From Zhihengliuella alba (GTDB lineage: Bacteria > Actinomycetota > Actinomycetes > Actinomycetales > Micrococcaceae), in the NCBI RefSeq assembly GCF_039538765.1, contig NZ_BAABCJ010000005.1:62001-126000 (forward strand): DNA of 64,000 bases, read 5' to 3'. The notes beneath the pieces are model-generated. The model did not search any database and was not told the origin of the DNA. It saw only the letters and a program-made list of their open reading frames with translations. Position 1 is the first letter of the stretch, and each line of letters opens with the position of its first letter. Shown piece after piece: positions 1-8,701 of this stretch. Both the position numbers and the translations under genes were made by a program.

Positions 1-542
1 CGCACCAGCACGAACCGGGTCACGGCGTCCGCGTTGTCCTCGATCCCGCGGCGGAGGACCGTCAGCGGGTTCTGCTCGGCCACCAGCGGGGAGCAGATGG
101 CGGCGTCGACGTCGTTCTCCTCCAGCAGGAGCATGGCGCCCGCAGCGGTGGACGAGGACAGCATGAATTCCGCCTGCGGCATGTTCTCCTCGGCCCACCC
201 GCGGCACTGCGCCCACGCGTGGCCGTGGGTGGCGACCGTCCGGATGCGGGACGGGTCGTCGATCCCGTCGCGGACCACCAGGTCGAAGGAGATCGGCACC
301 AGGGCCTCGGCCACGATCTGCAAGGAGTGGCCGGTCGCGATCGCGTCGAGCGTCGCGGAGACGCCGCCCTCCACGGAGTTCTCGATCGGCACCATCGCCG
401 CGTCGGCCGCACCGGAGCGGACCCGCTCCAAGGCGCTGTTCACGCTGCTTGCGGGGACCCGCTCGGCGTCCGCGGCCCCGGGGACCTGCAGGAGTGCGGA
501 CTCGGTGAACGTCCCGGCGGGGCCGAGGTAGGTGTAGATCAT
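1..542 (-). CDS. pheA: Prephenate dehydratase, 5' part only
   Basis: Converts prephenate to phenylpyruvate in phenylalanine biosynthesis in the cytoplasm. The first 180 codons are present and the gene runs off the left edge. The protein begins MIYTYLGPAGTFTESAL, the classic PheA N-terminus (YLGPxGTFTE), followed by the substrate-site motif VPIENSVEGGVSATLD and a periplasmic-binding-like fold. The C-terminal ACT domain, if present, lies outside. The ATG overlaps the rhodanese TGA in an ATGA junction, so the two are probably translationally coupled in one minus-strand operon. Family assignment is secure; regulation cannot be judged from the fragment. Confidence 0.95.
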   Translation of the reverse strand, partial: MIYTYLGPAGTFTESALLQVPGAADAERVPASSVNSALERVRSGAADAAMVPIENSVEGGVSATLDAIATGHSLQIVAEALVPISFDLVVRDGIDDPSRIRTVATHGHAWAQCRGWAEENMPQAEFMLSSSTAAGAMLLLEENDVDAAICSPLVAEQNPLTVLRRGIEDNADAVTRFVLV

Positions 543-865
543 CGGATGACGGGGTCCTCGCCGGTCTCGCTCTTCAGCGGCAGGCCGGCCTCCAGCCACG
601 CGCCGGAGCCGCCGGCGACGTTGAAGGCGGTGTAGCCGTTCACCGTGAGGTACTGGGCCACCTGCGCCGAGCGTCCGCCGGTCCGGCAGATGACGTAGGT
701 GTCCTCGTCCGGGTCCAGCTCGTCGAGCCGCTCCGGGATCTCGTTCATGGGGATGTGCACGGCGCCGGCAGCGTGGCCGGCCTCCCACTCGTAGTCCTCG
801 CGCACATCCAGGACCTTGGCGCCCTCGGGGATCTGGGTCGGCTGGACGGTCTCGAACTCGCTCAT
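539..865 (-). CDS. Single-domain rhodanese-like protein
   Basis: A 108-residue single rhodanese domain, probably a cytoplasmic sulfurtransferase or persulfide carrier. The sequence shows VLDVREDYEWEAGHAAGAVHIPM, the CH2A/CH2B landmarks, and the active loop YVICRTGGRS with its catalytic cysteine. I chose the ATG at 865 (MSEFETV) because GGAG lies 8-9 bases upstream; a longer reading frame upstream adds 27 residues unlike the family. It overlaps pheA by 4 bp. Its physiological sulfur donor and acceptor cannot be told from sequence. Confidence 0.9.
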   Translation of the reverse strand: MSEFETVQPTQIPEGAKVLDVREDYEWEAGHAAGAVHIPMNEIPERLDELDPDEDTYVICRTGGRSAQVAQYLTVNGYTAFNVAGGSGAWLEAGLPLKSETGEDPVIR

Positions 866-915
866 TCTGCGCTCCTCAGCGTTCGCTTCCACCGGTTCGA
901 CGGTGCCCCCCAGCC

Positions 916-921
916 TATAGT
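916..921 (+). promoter_or_regulatory. Probable -10 element of the amidase gene
   Basis: TATAGT lies in the 101-bp gap between the divergent rhodanese and amidase genes. It would place the transcription start near 928, about 39 nt before the amidase ATG. No good -35 hexamer is visible at the expected distance. Confidence 0.45.
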
Positions 922-966
922 GGGGAGCGATTGGCCGGCACACCACGGCACAGATCGGGGAGCCAG

Positions 967-2529
967 ATGACAGAGGATCCGACGCCCGCCGGGACCGACG
1001 GCGTCACCGCACTCGGCCTGCGCGAGCTGCGGGAGGCGCTGCGCTCCGGGGCCGTGTCCGCCCGCGAGACCGCCGCGGCGTTCCTGGCCCGGGTCGCCGG
1101 GCGGAACCAGCGCATCGGCGCCTTCACCCGCGTCACCGAGGACGCCGCCCTGCAGGAGGCGGCCGCCCTGGACGAGCGCTGGGCCGCCGCCCGGCGAGCC
1201 GAGGCGGGGCCGGGTCTCGCACCGCTCCACGGGGTGCCCGCGGCCTGGAAGGACCTCTGGGACGTCGCCGGCGTCCCCACGACCTACGGCACCGCGGCGC
1301 TCGCGCCGCAGACCGCCGCGGGCGACCACCCCGTCGTCGCCCAGCTGCGCGCCGCGGGCACCGTCAGCCTCGGCAAGACGCAGATCCCGGAGTTCGGCCT
1401 GAACTCCTACTCGGAGAACCTGGTGGCCCCGCCGGCGCGCAACCCGCTGGACCCGGCGCTCTCCGCGGGCGGGTCCAGCGGCGGCAGCGCCGCGGCCGTC
1501 GCGGACCGGATGCTCCCGGCGGTGATCGGGAACGACGGCGGCGGGTCCGTCCGGATCCCGGCCGCGGCGTGCGGCCTGGTGGGCCTGAAGCCCGGCTTCA
1601 ACACCGTCCCGGCGGACCGCTCGGCCCTCGCGGCGAGCGATCCCGACGCCGCGGCCCGGGACGGCGAGCTGTACGTGGACGGCTACGGCGCCCCGCGCCT
1701 GGTGGTGTCCGGCCCGATCGCCCGGGACGCCGGCGACGCCGGTGCCCTCATGGACGCCCTCATGGGCACCGCGGTCGGCGGGGTCGCCGGCGCGAGGGGC
1801 GGCACGGGGAACGGGACGCGCCGCCTCGGCGACGGGCCGGCCGCCGCCGGGCCGTTCGAGCGCGCGGCGCTGGGGCTGGAGCCGGGCCTCGAGCGCCCGC
1901 TGCGGATCGGCGTCAGCCTGGCCAGCCCCTTCGAGTCCGTCTACCCGATCGGGCTCTCGGCACCGGCGCGGGACGCCCTCGAGGCGGGCATCCGCGCCCT
2001 CGAGGCAGCAGGCCACGGTGTCGAGGAGGCCCGGCTGCGCTACGACCCGCGCTACCCCGAGGCCTTCCACAGTGTCTGGACGTCGCGGCTCGCCGATCTG
2101 CCCCTGGCCGAGGGCGCCGAGCACGACCTGACCGGACTGACCTACCAGTTCCGCCGACGCGCCCTCGAGCGCACGGAGGAGAGCAAACGTGCAGCCTCGG
2201 GCATACTCCTCGAGATCGCGCGGGACCTGCGCGGCCAGTGGGGGCGGTACGACGCGGTGCTCACCCCCGCCATGGCGCAGACGCCGCGACCGGTCGGCTA
2301 CTTCACCGGCCCCGATCCCCGCCACGCGGACGGCGATCTGGACTACCGACTGCAGTGCCAGTACACGCCTTACACCTCGATGGTGAACGTTTCCCAACTG
2401 CCCGCTGGAGTCGTCCCGACCATCACGACTCCGGAAGGCCTCTCCATGGGCGTGCACCTGATCGGCCGGGCCGGAGCGGAGGCGCAGTTGCTGGCCCTGA
2501 TGGGCCGGATCGAGCGGGAACTCGCCTGA
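967..2529 (+). CDS. Amidase signature family hydrolase
   Basis: A 520-residue enzyme of the amidase signature family (Ser-cisSer-Lys triad), which hydrolyses amides or acts as a GatA-like amidotransferase. Visible catalytic elements are Lys95 in AWKDLWDVAGV, the Gly/Ser loop GGSSGGS around residues 168-174 (cis-Ser about 170), and the nucleophile Ser194 in NDGGGSVRIPAAACG. The usual DTGGS is GGGS here, but the serine is kept. A poorly conserved Gly/Arg-rich insert lies around residues 275-305. The ATG at 967 has GGGGAG four bases upstream. No gatC or gatB neighbours, so a stand-alone amidase is likelier than GatA. Substrate unknown. Confidence 0.88.
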   Translation: MTEDPTPAGTDGVTALGLRELREALRSGAVSARETAAAFLARVAGRNQRIGAFTRVTEDAALQEAAALDERWAAARRAEAGPGLAPLHGVPAAWKDLWDVAGVPTTYGTAALAPQTAAGDHPVVAQLRAAGTVSLGKTQIPEFGLNSYSENLVAPPARNPLDPALSAGGSSGGSAAAVADRMLPAVIGNDGGGSVRIPAAACGLVGLKPGFNTVPADRSALAASDPDAAARDGELYVDGYGAPRLVVSGPIARDAGDAGALMDALMGTAVGGVAGARGGTGNGTRRLGDGPAAAGPFERAALGLEPGLERPLRIGVSLASPFESVYPIGLSAPARDALEAGIRALEAAGHGVEEARLRYDPRYPEAFHSVWTSRLADLPLAEGAEHDLTGLTYQFRRRALERTEESKRAASGILLEIARDLRGQWGRYDAVLTPAMAQTPRPVGYFTGPDPRHADGDLDYRLQCQYTPYTSMVNVSQLPAGVVPTITTPEGLSMGVHLIGRAGAEAQLLALMGRIERELA

Positions 2530-2675
2530 CGCAACGCCGCAGGTCGGGGCGCGGTCCGGCCCTGCGGGCGGTTTCCCACGAGGCAGTATGCGAGCTGCGG
2601 CATAGAGCCATCTCACAATGTGACACGGGTCATAAAAGTATGCGAATGGTTTATGTGTGGCGTTTCATAGGGTAA

Positions 2676-4145
2676 ATGACCACTACACAGCCGTCGCCCG
2701 GCGAGGCGAACCAGCGCGTGGAGAAGACGTTCTTCGGGCATCCGAGCATGCTCTTCAACCTGTTCTCGGTTGAGCTCTGGGAGCGCTTCTCCTTCTACGG
2801 AATGCAGGCCATCCTGGCCTACTACATGTACTTCTCCGTGACCGAGGGCGGCCTCGGTCTCGATCAGGGCCTGGCCCTGAGCCTCGTCGGCGCCTACGGC
2901 GGCGGCGTCTACCTCAGCACGATCCTCACGGCGTGGATCGCCGACCGCCTGCTCGGCTCCGAGCGGGTCCTGTTCTACTCGGCCATCGTCGTCATGGCCG
3001 GCCACATCGCCCTCGCCGTCCTGCCCGGCGCCGTGGGTCTGGCCGTCGGCCTGGTGCTCGTCGCCGTCGGCTCGGGTGGCGTCAAGGCCGCCGCCGGGTC
3101 GCTCGTCGGCTCCCTCTACACCCGTGAGGACACGCGCCGCGACGCCGGCTTCTCGATCTTCTACATGGGCGTGAACATCGGCGCCCTCGTGGGCCCGCTG
3201 CTGACCGGCTTCCTGCAGACGCGGATCGGCTTCCACTGGGGCTTCGGCGCCGCGGCGGTCGGCATGGCGCTCGGCCTCGCCGTCTACATCTCCGGCCGCA
3301 AGAACCTGCCGGAGTCCTCCCACCATGTCGCGAACCCGCTGCCGCGCGAGAGCCGCCGCAAGTTCGCGCTGATCGCGCTGCTGGCCCTGGCCGTCGTCAT
3401 GGTCGCGTTCGTCACCGGCCTGGTGAACCCCTCCAACCTCGCGAACACCATGGCCGTGGCCGCCATCATCGCCTCCGTCGTCTACTTCGTGGTCCTGCTG
3501 ACCTCCAAGAAGGTCGAGGGCACGGAGCGCAAGCGCGTCACGGCCTTCATCCCGCTCTACATCGCGTCGGCGGCGTTCTTCGCGCTGTTCCAGCAGCAGT
3601 TCACCTTCATCGCCGTGTACTCCGAGGAGCGCCTGGACCGTCGCATCCTCGGCTGGGAGATGCCGGCCAGCTGGGTCCAGTCCATCAACCCGGTCTTCAT
3701 CATCATCTTCGCCGTGGTCTTCGCGGCCTTCTGGACCAAGCTGGGCAACCGCCAGCCGTCCACGCCGCTGAAGTTCGGCATCGCCCTGGTGATCATCGGC
3801 CTCGCCTACCTGGTGTTCATCCCGCTCGAGTCCCTCGAGATGACCCCGCTGCTGGCCCTGGTGGGCATCCTGCTCCTGGTCACGTGGGCGGAGCTGTTCC
3901 TGAGCCCCATCGGCCTGTCGGTGGCCACCAAGCTGGCGCCGGTCGCGTTCACCACGCAGATGCTGGCCCTGTTCTACCTGTCGATCTCCCTGGGCACCAC
4001 CCTCGCGGGCATCCTCGCCGGCTTCTACACCGAGGGCAACGAGATCCAGTACTTCATCGCGCTCGGCGGGACCTCGATCGTCCTGGGCGTCGCGCTCATG
4101 GCGGCGACCCCCGGCATCAAGAAGCTCATGGTGGGCGTGAAGTAG
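2676..4145 (+). CDS. POT/PTR2 family proton-coupled peptide transporter
   Basis: A 489-residue major-facilitator protein that imports di- and tripeptides with protons. The N-terminus carries the signature ELWERFSFYGMQAILAYYM (ExxERFxYYG) at residues 29-47. About 14 hydrophobic segments follow, with NIGALVGPLLTGFLQ matching the family's second signature region, as in bacterial DtpT proteins. The ATG lacks a strong Shine-Dalgarno (only AGGG close by), and a locally A+T-rich promoter region precedes it at about 2605-2675. It stands alone and is closed by a strong terminator. Confidence 0.93.
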   Translation: MTTTQPSPGEANQRVEKTFFGHPSMLFNLFSVELWERFSFYGMQAILAYYMYFSVTEGGLGLDQGLALSLVGAYGGGVYLSTILTAWIADRLLGSERVLFYSAIVVMAGHIALAVLPGAVGLAVGLVLVAVGSGGVKAAAGSLVGSLYTREDTRRDAGFSIFYMGVNIGALVGPLLTGFLQTRIGFHWGFGAAAVGMALGLAVYISGRKNLPESSHHVANPLPRESRRKFALIALLALAVVMVAFVTGLVNPSNLANTMAVAAIIASVVYFVVLLTSKKVEGTERKRVTAFIPLYIASAAFFALFQQQFTFIAVYSEERLDRRILGWEMPASWVQSINPVFIIIFAVVFAAFWTKLGNRQPSTPLKFGIALVIIGLAYLVFIPLESLEMTPLLALVGILLLVTWAELFLSPIGLSVATKLAPVAFTTQMLALFYLSISLGTTLAGILAGFYTEGNEIQYFIALGGTSIVLGVALMAATPGIKKLMVGVK

Positions 4146-4184
4146 GCAGTCGCACCACGGCGCAACTCGCGCCGCACCGCACGA

Positions 4185-4222
4185 CGGCGCCGGGCCGGTC
4201 CTACGGGATCGGCCCGGCGCCG
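4185..4222 (+). terminator. Rho-independent-type hairpin after the POT transporter
   Basis: Perfect 13-bp arms at 4185-4197 and 4210-4222, with four more pairs possible inside, followed by only a short TT. The G+C-rich stem without a long U tract is the usual actinobacterial form. Confidence 0.7.
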
Positions 4223-4331
4223 TTGCGCTGCGCCGACGGTGTGGCCCCGACGGCCGCCGGCGGCGCGTAGCAGACCGACTTTAACCGTGGAGCCCTACTC
4301 GAGCGCCGTCCCTGCGTGGCAAGGTAGGCGC

Positions 4332-5984
4332 ATGGCTCACGAACGCGCAGGCACCACCGCTCAACCCCAGGACCTGATCGACGTCGACGCCCTCGTCGCC
4401 GCGTACTTCGACACAGCGCCGGATCCGGACGACCCGGGACAGAAGGTCGCGTTCGGCACCAGCGGCCACCGCGGCACGTCCCTGAACGGATCGTTCAACG
4501 AGAACCACATCGCCGCCATCACGCAGGCGATCGTGGACTACCGCAACGGCCAGGGCATCGGCGGACCGCTGTTCCTCGGCCGCGACACCCACGCCCTCTC
4601 GGGGCCCGCGCAGGACACGGCGCTCGAGGTCCTCGCCGCCAACGGCGTGCACGTGCTGATCGACTCCCGGGACCGGTTCACCCCGACGCCGGCGCTCAGC
4701 CACGCGATCCTCGCCCACAACCGCGGGCGCACCAACCCGGCCCACCATGCCGACGGCGTCGTCATCACGCCGAGCCACAACCCGCCGCAGGACGGCGGCT
4801 TCAAGTACAACCCGCCGCACGGCGGGCCCGCGGACTCGGACGCGACCGGGTGGATCGCCGGGCGCGCCAACGAGTACCTCTCCGGCGGGCTCGCCGGGGT
4901 GAACCGAGTCCCCCTGAAGGCGGCGAAGTCGGCCGAGACCACGGACGGCTACGACTTCCTGGACCGGTACGTGGGCGATCTCGGCAACGTGATCGACCTG
5001 AACGTCATCCGCTCGGCCGGCGTCCGGATCGGCGCGGACCCCATGGGCGGCGCCTCGGTGGACTACTGGGCGGCCATCGGCGAGCGCCACGGCCTCGACC
5101 TCACCGTGGTGAACGACGCGGTGGACCCCCGCTGGTCCTTCATGTCCCTGGACTGGGACGGCAAGATCCGCATGGACTGCTCCTCCCCCTACGCCATGGC
5201 CTCGCTCATCGCCCGCGTCGAGGAGGGGGCGGGCTTCGACATCGCCACCGGGAACGACGCCGACGCGGACCGCCACGGGATCGTCACCCCGGACGCCGGG
5301 CTGATGAACCCGAACCACTTCCTGTCCGTGGCGATCGACTACCTGTACCGGAACCGCCCGGACTGGCCGCAGAGCGCGGGCGTCGGCAAGACGCTCGTGA
5401 GCTCGTCGATGATCGACCGCGTGGCCGCGTCCCTGGGCCGCGAGCTGGTGGAGGTGCCCGTGGGGTTCAAGTGGTTCGTGCCCGGACTGCTGGACGGCAC
5501 GGGGGTCTTCGGCGGCGAGGAGTCCGCGGGGGCCTCGTTCGTCCGGTTCGACGGCAGCCCCTGGAGCACGGACAAGGACGGGATCCTGCTCTGCCTGCTC
5601 GCCTCCGAGATCCAGGCCGTCACGGGCTCCTCGCCGAGCGACCACTACCGCGGTCTCGCCGCGGAGTTCGGGTCGCCGTCGTACGCGCGGATCGACGCGC
5701 CGGCGACGCGCGAGCAGAAGGCGTCGCTGGCGAAGCTCTCGGCCGCGGACGTGACCGCGACGGAGCTGGCCGGCGAGGGGATCACCGCCAAGCTCACGGA
5801 GGCGCCGGGCAACGGGGCGGCCATCGGCGGGCTGAAGGTCACCACGGAGAACGCCTGGTTCGCCGCCCGGCCGTCCGGCACGGAGGACGTGTACAAGATC
5901 TATGCGGAGTCGTTCCGCGGCGACGAGCACCTGGCGCAGGTGCAGGCCGAGGCGAAGGCTCTGGTGGACTCGGTCATCGGCTGA
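4332..5984 (+). CDS. pgm: Phosphoglucomutase (alpha-D-glucose phosphate-specific)
   Basis: Interconverts glucose-1-phosphate and glucose-6-phosphate, feeding glycogen, trehalose and wall sugar nucleotide synthesis. At 550 residues it has the normal length of the alpha-D-phosphohexomutase PGM subfamily. It shows the phosphoserine loop TPSHNP (Ser148), the metal site DADADR (309-314), the sugar loop GGEESAG (394-400) and the C-terminal phosphate loop RPSGTE. The start MAHERAG at 4332 is preceded by AAGGTAGG; the open frame extends 31 codons upstream but without family similarity. Monocistronic, convergent with the aldehyde dehydrogenase gene. Confidence 0.95.
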   Translation: MAHERAGTTAQPQDLIDVDALVAAYFDTAPDPDDPGQKVAFGTSGHRGTSLNGSFNENHIAAITQAIVDYRNGQGIGGPLFLGRDTHALSGPAQDTALEVLAANGVHVLIDSRDRFTPTPALSHAILAHNRGRTNPAHHADGVVITPSHNPPQDGGFKYNPPHGGPADSDATGWIAGRANEYLSGGLAGVNRVPLKAAKSAETTDGYDFLDRYVGDLGNVIDLNVIRSAGVRIGADPMGGASVDYWAAIGERHGLDLTVVNDAVDPRWSFMSLDWDGKIRMDCSSPYAMASLIARVEEGAGFDIATGNDADADRHGIVTPDAGLMNPNHFLSVAIDYLYRNRPDWPQSAGVGKTLVSSSMIDRVAASLGRELVEVPVGFKWFVPGLLDGTGVFGGEESAGASFVRFDGSPWSTDKDGILLCLLASEIQAVTGSSPSDHYRGLAAEFGSPSYARIDAPATREQKASLAKLSAADVTATELAGEGITAKLTEAPGNGAAIGGLKVTTENAWFAARPSGTEDVYKIYAESFRGDEHLAQVQAEAKALVDSVIG

Positions 5985-6022
5985 CGCAGCCCCGGCCACG
6001 CGGTCCCGGCTGACGCGGACCG

Positions 6023-7567
6023 TCAGTCCCGGGCCTCCTCCGCGGCGTCCCCGCTGGCGTCCGGCGCGGCGCTCCCGGCCGCGTGCCGGGCGGCGGCCTG
6101 CTTCGCGGAGCCGGCGCGGACGGTCCGCATGACGTGGGCCTTGCCCTGCCGGTACGGCGGGTAGGCGATCCGCAGCGTGTCCACCATGGCCGTCTTGGAG
6201 AAGACCGGCCGGAGCTGGCTGAACGTCGCGAAGCCGTACCGGCCGTGGTAGCTGCCCATGCCGGACGCCCCGATCCCGCCGAACGGCAGCGTCGGCACCG
6301 CCACGTGCAGGTTGCAGACGTTGAAGGCGACGGCCCCCGCCCGCACACGGTCCTCGAAGGCGGTGTGCCAGCGGGGCCGCTCGCTGAACAGGTACGCGGC
6401 GAGCGGCTCCGGGCGGGCGGCGACGAACTCGAGGGCCGCGTCGAGGGACTCCACGGAGATCATCGGCAGGATCGGCCCGAAGACCTCCTCCTGCATCACG
6501 GCGTCGTCCGGGGAGACGCCGACGAGCAGCGTCGGCTCGATGTACAGGGACTCGGCGTCGAAGCTGCCGCCCACCACGGTTACGTTCGGGTCGATCTCCG
6601 CGTCCTCGATGTAGCGGACCAGGCGGTCGAACGCCGCCCGGTTCACGATCCGTCCGTAGTCCCGGCTCTTGGCGGGGTTCTTCCCGTAGAAGGAGGCGAT
6701 GGCACGGGTGAGCTGGGCGGGCAGCCGTTGCGCGTCGGCCCCGACGAGCAGGGCGTAGTCCGGCGCCGTGCAGGTCTGGCCGGCATTGATGAACTTCCCG
6801 TGCGCGAGCCGGCGGGCCACCGCCGCCATGTTCCCGTCTCCGACGACGGCGGGGCACTTGCCGCCCAGCTCGAGCGTCACCGGGGTGAGGTGCTCGGCGG
6901 CGGCGCGCGCGACGATCCGCCCGACCCGCTCGCCGCCGGTGAAGAAGATGTGGTCCCAGGGCTGCTCCAGCAGCGACTGCGCCACGTCCGGTCCGCCCTC
7001 GACGACCGCGACGGCCCGCCGGTCCAGGTACTGCGGGACCAGCCGGGACAGCAGCGCGGAGGTGGTCGGCGCCAGCTCGGAGGGCTTCAGGGCCACGGCG
7101 TTCCCGGCCGCCAGCGCCCCGACCAGCGGGCTCAGCAGCAGTTGCACCGGGTAGTTCCAGGCGCCGAGGATCAGCACCATCCCCTTGGGCTGCGGCTCCG
7201 TCTTGGCCATCGCCGGCTGGAGGGCCAGCGGCACCTTGACGTGCTTGGGCTCCATCCACTCCGTCAGGTACAGCTGGGCGTGGTGGATCTCGTCCTTGAG
7301 CAGTTCGAGCTCCGTGAGCCGGGCCTCCGCGGGGTGCTTGCCGAGGTCCGATTCGAGGGCGGCGAGCAGGTCCTGCGTGTTCTCCTCCAGCAGCCGCTCC
7401 AGGGCGCGCAGCTGCCCGGCGCGCATGCGCCGCGGGTGCATCAGCCGGGTGGACTTCGCGTCCTTCAGCCGGGCGTGCACCTCGGCGACGCCGGGCACGT
7501 GGGGCGCGTCGGCGTCGTACGCGTCCTCCGCGGGCTGGGCGGGGCGGCGGCGTGAGAAGAGACCCAT
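6023..7567 (-). CDS. Aldehyde dehydrogenase family protein (class 3 / fatty-aldehyde type)
   Basis: A 514-residue NAD(P)-dependent dehydrogenase oxidising aldehydes to acids. The catalytic residues are visible: Glu233 in TLELGGKCP and Cys266 in INAGQTCTAPDY. LGAWNYP near 134-140 and KPSE at 161-164 bind cofactor. The lack of a long N-terminal domain and the QTC rather than QVC context place it with class 3, coniferyl or long-chain aldehyde dehydrogenases. An Ala/Asp-rich tail of about 25 residues is not family core. It starts 9 bp after the SDR gene stops, so the two oxidoreductases are cotranscribed. Substrate not inferable. Confidence 0.92.
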   Translation of the reverse strand: MGLFSRRRPAQPAEDAYDADAPHVPGVAEVHARLKDAKSTRLMHPRRMRAGQLRALERLLEENTQDLLAALESDLGKHPAEARLTELELLKDEIHHAQLYLTEWMEPKHVKVPLALQPAMAKTEPQPKGMVLILGAWNYPVQLLLSPLVGALAAGNAVALKPSELAPTTSALLSRLVPQYLDRRAVAVVEGGPDVAQSLLEQPWDHIFFTGGERVGRIVARAAAEHLTPVTLELGGKCPAVVGDGNMAAVARRLAHGKFINAGQTCTAPDYALLVGADAQRLPAQLTRAIASFYGKNPAKSRDYGRIVNRAAFDRLVRYIEDAEIDPNVTVVGGSFDAESLYIEPTLLVGVSPDDAVMQEEVFGPILPMISVESLDAALEFVAARPEPLAAYLFSERPRWHTAFEDRVRAGAVAFNVCNLHVAVPTLPFGGIGASGMGSYHGRYGFATFSQLRPVFSKTAMVDTLRIAYPPYRQGKAHVMRTVRAGSAKQAAARHAAGSAAPDASGDAAEEARD

Positions 7568-7576
7568 GGCGTCAGA

Positions 7577-8263
7577 CTACCGGCGGCGGGTGGGCCGCAC
7601 GGAGACCGTCTCGAGGGTTCCCCGCGCGGGCATCTCGACGGCGGCGCGCACGGCCGCCGCGACGTCCTCGGGCGCGAGGTAGTAGGCGGCGTCGTACTCC
7701 TCGCCCAGCTTCTCGACCAGGCCGTGCTGCATGTCGGTGTCCACGCGTCCCGGGTGCACGCTGGACACGCGCACGCCGTGGCCGCGCTCCTCCTCCCGCA
7801 GCGCATCGGTGAAGGCCCGCAGCGCGAACTTGGACGCCGCGTAGGTGCTGGATTTCGGCGACGCGTTGAACCCGGAGCCGCTGTTCACCGCGACCACCAG
7901 GCCGCCGGCGGCGCGCAGGGCCGGCAGCGCCTGCCGGGTCAGCTCCGCCACGGCGAAGACGTTCAGGCGGAAGACCCGCTCCCAGGTCTCGTACGACGTC
8001 GTCTCCACCGTGTTCCCGTCCTCCACCCCGGCAGAGTGGACCAGGACGTCCAGGCGGGCCGGCAGCGCGGCGTAGGGCGGGTGCTCGAGGTCGGCGACCC
8101 ACGGCTCGGCCGACGGGAGCTCGCGCACCAGCGCGTCGATGGCATCGGCGTCGCGGCCGCCGACCAGGACGTGGTGCGTGGGCCCGAGCTCGAGGGCGAC
8201 GGCGCGGCCGATCCCGCGGGTGGCTCCGGTGACGAGGGCGACGGGACGGTCTGCGGTGCTCAT
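7577..8263 (-). CDS. Short-chain dehydrogenase/reductase
   Basis: A 228-residue classical SDR. The Rossmann motif TGATRGIG is at residues 12-19. VLVHSAG replaces the usual NNAG, and the catalytic set is a serine in NSGSG (about 128-130), Tyr141 and Lys145 (YAASK). The ATG at 8263 has GGAG at a good distance. It leads a two-gene operon with the aldehyde dehydrogenase, which suggests linked alcohol/aldehyde/acid chemistry, but that is inference. Its upstream region faces the phased palindromic array and the thiamine promoter. Confidence 0.92.
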   Translation of the reverse strand: MSTADRPVALVTGATRGIGRAVALELGPTHHVLVGGRDADAIDALVRELPSAEPWVADLEHPPYAALPARLDVLVHSAGVEDGNTVETTSYETWERVFRLNVFAVAELTRQALPALRAAGGLVVAVNSGSGFNASPKSSTYAASKFALRAFTDALREEERGHGVRVSSVHPGRVDTDMQHGLVEKLGEEYDAAYYLAPEDVAAAVRAAVEMPARGTLETVSVRPTRRR

Positions 8264-8318
8264 GGGCGCTCCTTCGGTGGCGGGACGTGGCTTCCTCCAA
8301 GCTACTCGCTGCCGGGGC

Positions 8319-8528
8319 CGCGAGGTGCCGGTGCAGCACCCGGGGGTCCGCGAGATCGCGCATCAGCACCCCGGGCTCCGCGAGATCGCACTTCAGCACC
8401 CATATCGGCCGGGTGAGGTGCCAGAACGCGACCTCGCGGGATCGAACGTGCCGGAACGCGACCTCGCGGGACCGAACGTGCCGGAACGCGACCTCGCGGC
8501 GTCGAACGTGCTGGAACGCGACCTCGCA
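8319..8528. repeat. 30-bp-phased palindrome array forming a large inverted repeat
   Basis: Two sets of tandem 30-bp units face each other. The plus-oriented set has 12-bp palindromes CGCGA-NN-TCGCG at 8349 and 8379, plus a degenerate copy at 8319. The opposite set has them at 8427, 8457, 8487 and 8517. Each palindrome is followed, in its own orientation, by a conserved TTCnGCAC block. The centre CACCC...GGGTG (about 8396-8413) closes an imperfect hairpin of roughly 200 bp. The array lies between the divergent SDR and thiamine operons. No protein-coding reading is supported: frames through it merely repeat a 10-residue pattern. Function unknown. Confidence 0.85.
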
Positions 8529-8583
8529 GCTCGGCCGGTGGGACACCGCCCAGACGCCCCCGCCGGATGTGACGGCTCCGGAT

Positions 8584-8612
8584 ATGACGGCGCACACGCC
8601 GCGGCGTAGGCT
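8584..8612 (+). promoter_or_regulatory. Promoter of the thiamine operon
   Basis: -35 ATGACG (8584-8589), a 17-bp spacer and -10 TAGGCT (8607-8612) predict a start near 8619, exactly at the 5' edge of the riboswitch. Confidence 0.6.
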
Positions 8613-8619
8613 GGCTCCC

Positions 8620-8695
8620 ACGGCACGGGGTGTCCCCAGAGGACTGAGATCACACCCGCATGCACCTGATCTAGCTAGTACTAGCGGAGGGATGT
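8620..8695 (+). ncRNA. TPP riboswitch (THI element)
   Basis: The leader carries the conserved TPP-aptamer pieces in order: CACGGGGTG, a GTCC/GGAC stem followed by TGAGAT, then ACCTGATCTAG, the CTAG-CTAGTA-CTAG hairpin, and CGGAGGGA closing P1. The 3' strand GGAGGG is also the Shine-Dalgarno of the next gene (ATG at 8702). Ligand binding should therefore hide the ribosome site and lower thiamine enzyme synthesis when TPP is plentiful. No separate terminator hairpin is seen, which favours translational control. Confidence 0.93.
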
Positions 8696-8701
8696 CGCTT
8701 C

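Noticed and set aside
2600..2640. A CRP site (TGTGAC...GTCATA) upstream of the POT transporter
   Set aside because: The half sites are only partly complementary and spacing does not match TGTGA-N6-TCACA.
4281..7259. A 992-codon open frame antisense to pgm and overlapping the aldehyde dehydrogenase gene out of frame
   Set aside because: Extreme G+C content leaves stops rare in shadow frames. The translation is Arg/Ala/Gly-rich with no domain, while both overlapped genes have intact catalytic motifs.
8319..8528. CRISPR array suggested by regular 30-bp spacing
   Set aside because: The units are contiguous tandem copies without unique spacers, they invert in the middle, and no cas gene is near.
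7572..8621. A long minus-strand reading frame through the palindrome array with REVAFRHVR-type repeats
   Set aside because: The repeats simply mirror the 30-bp DNA unit, the frame runs out of phase into the SDR gene, and it has no start with a ribosome site.
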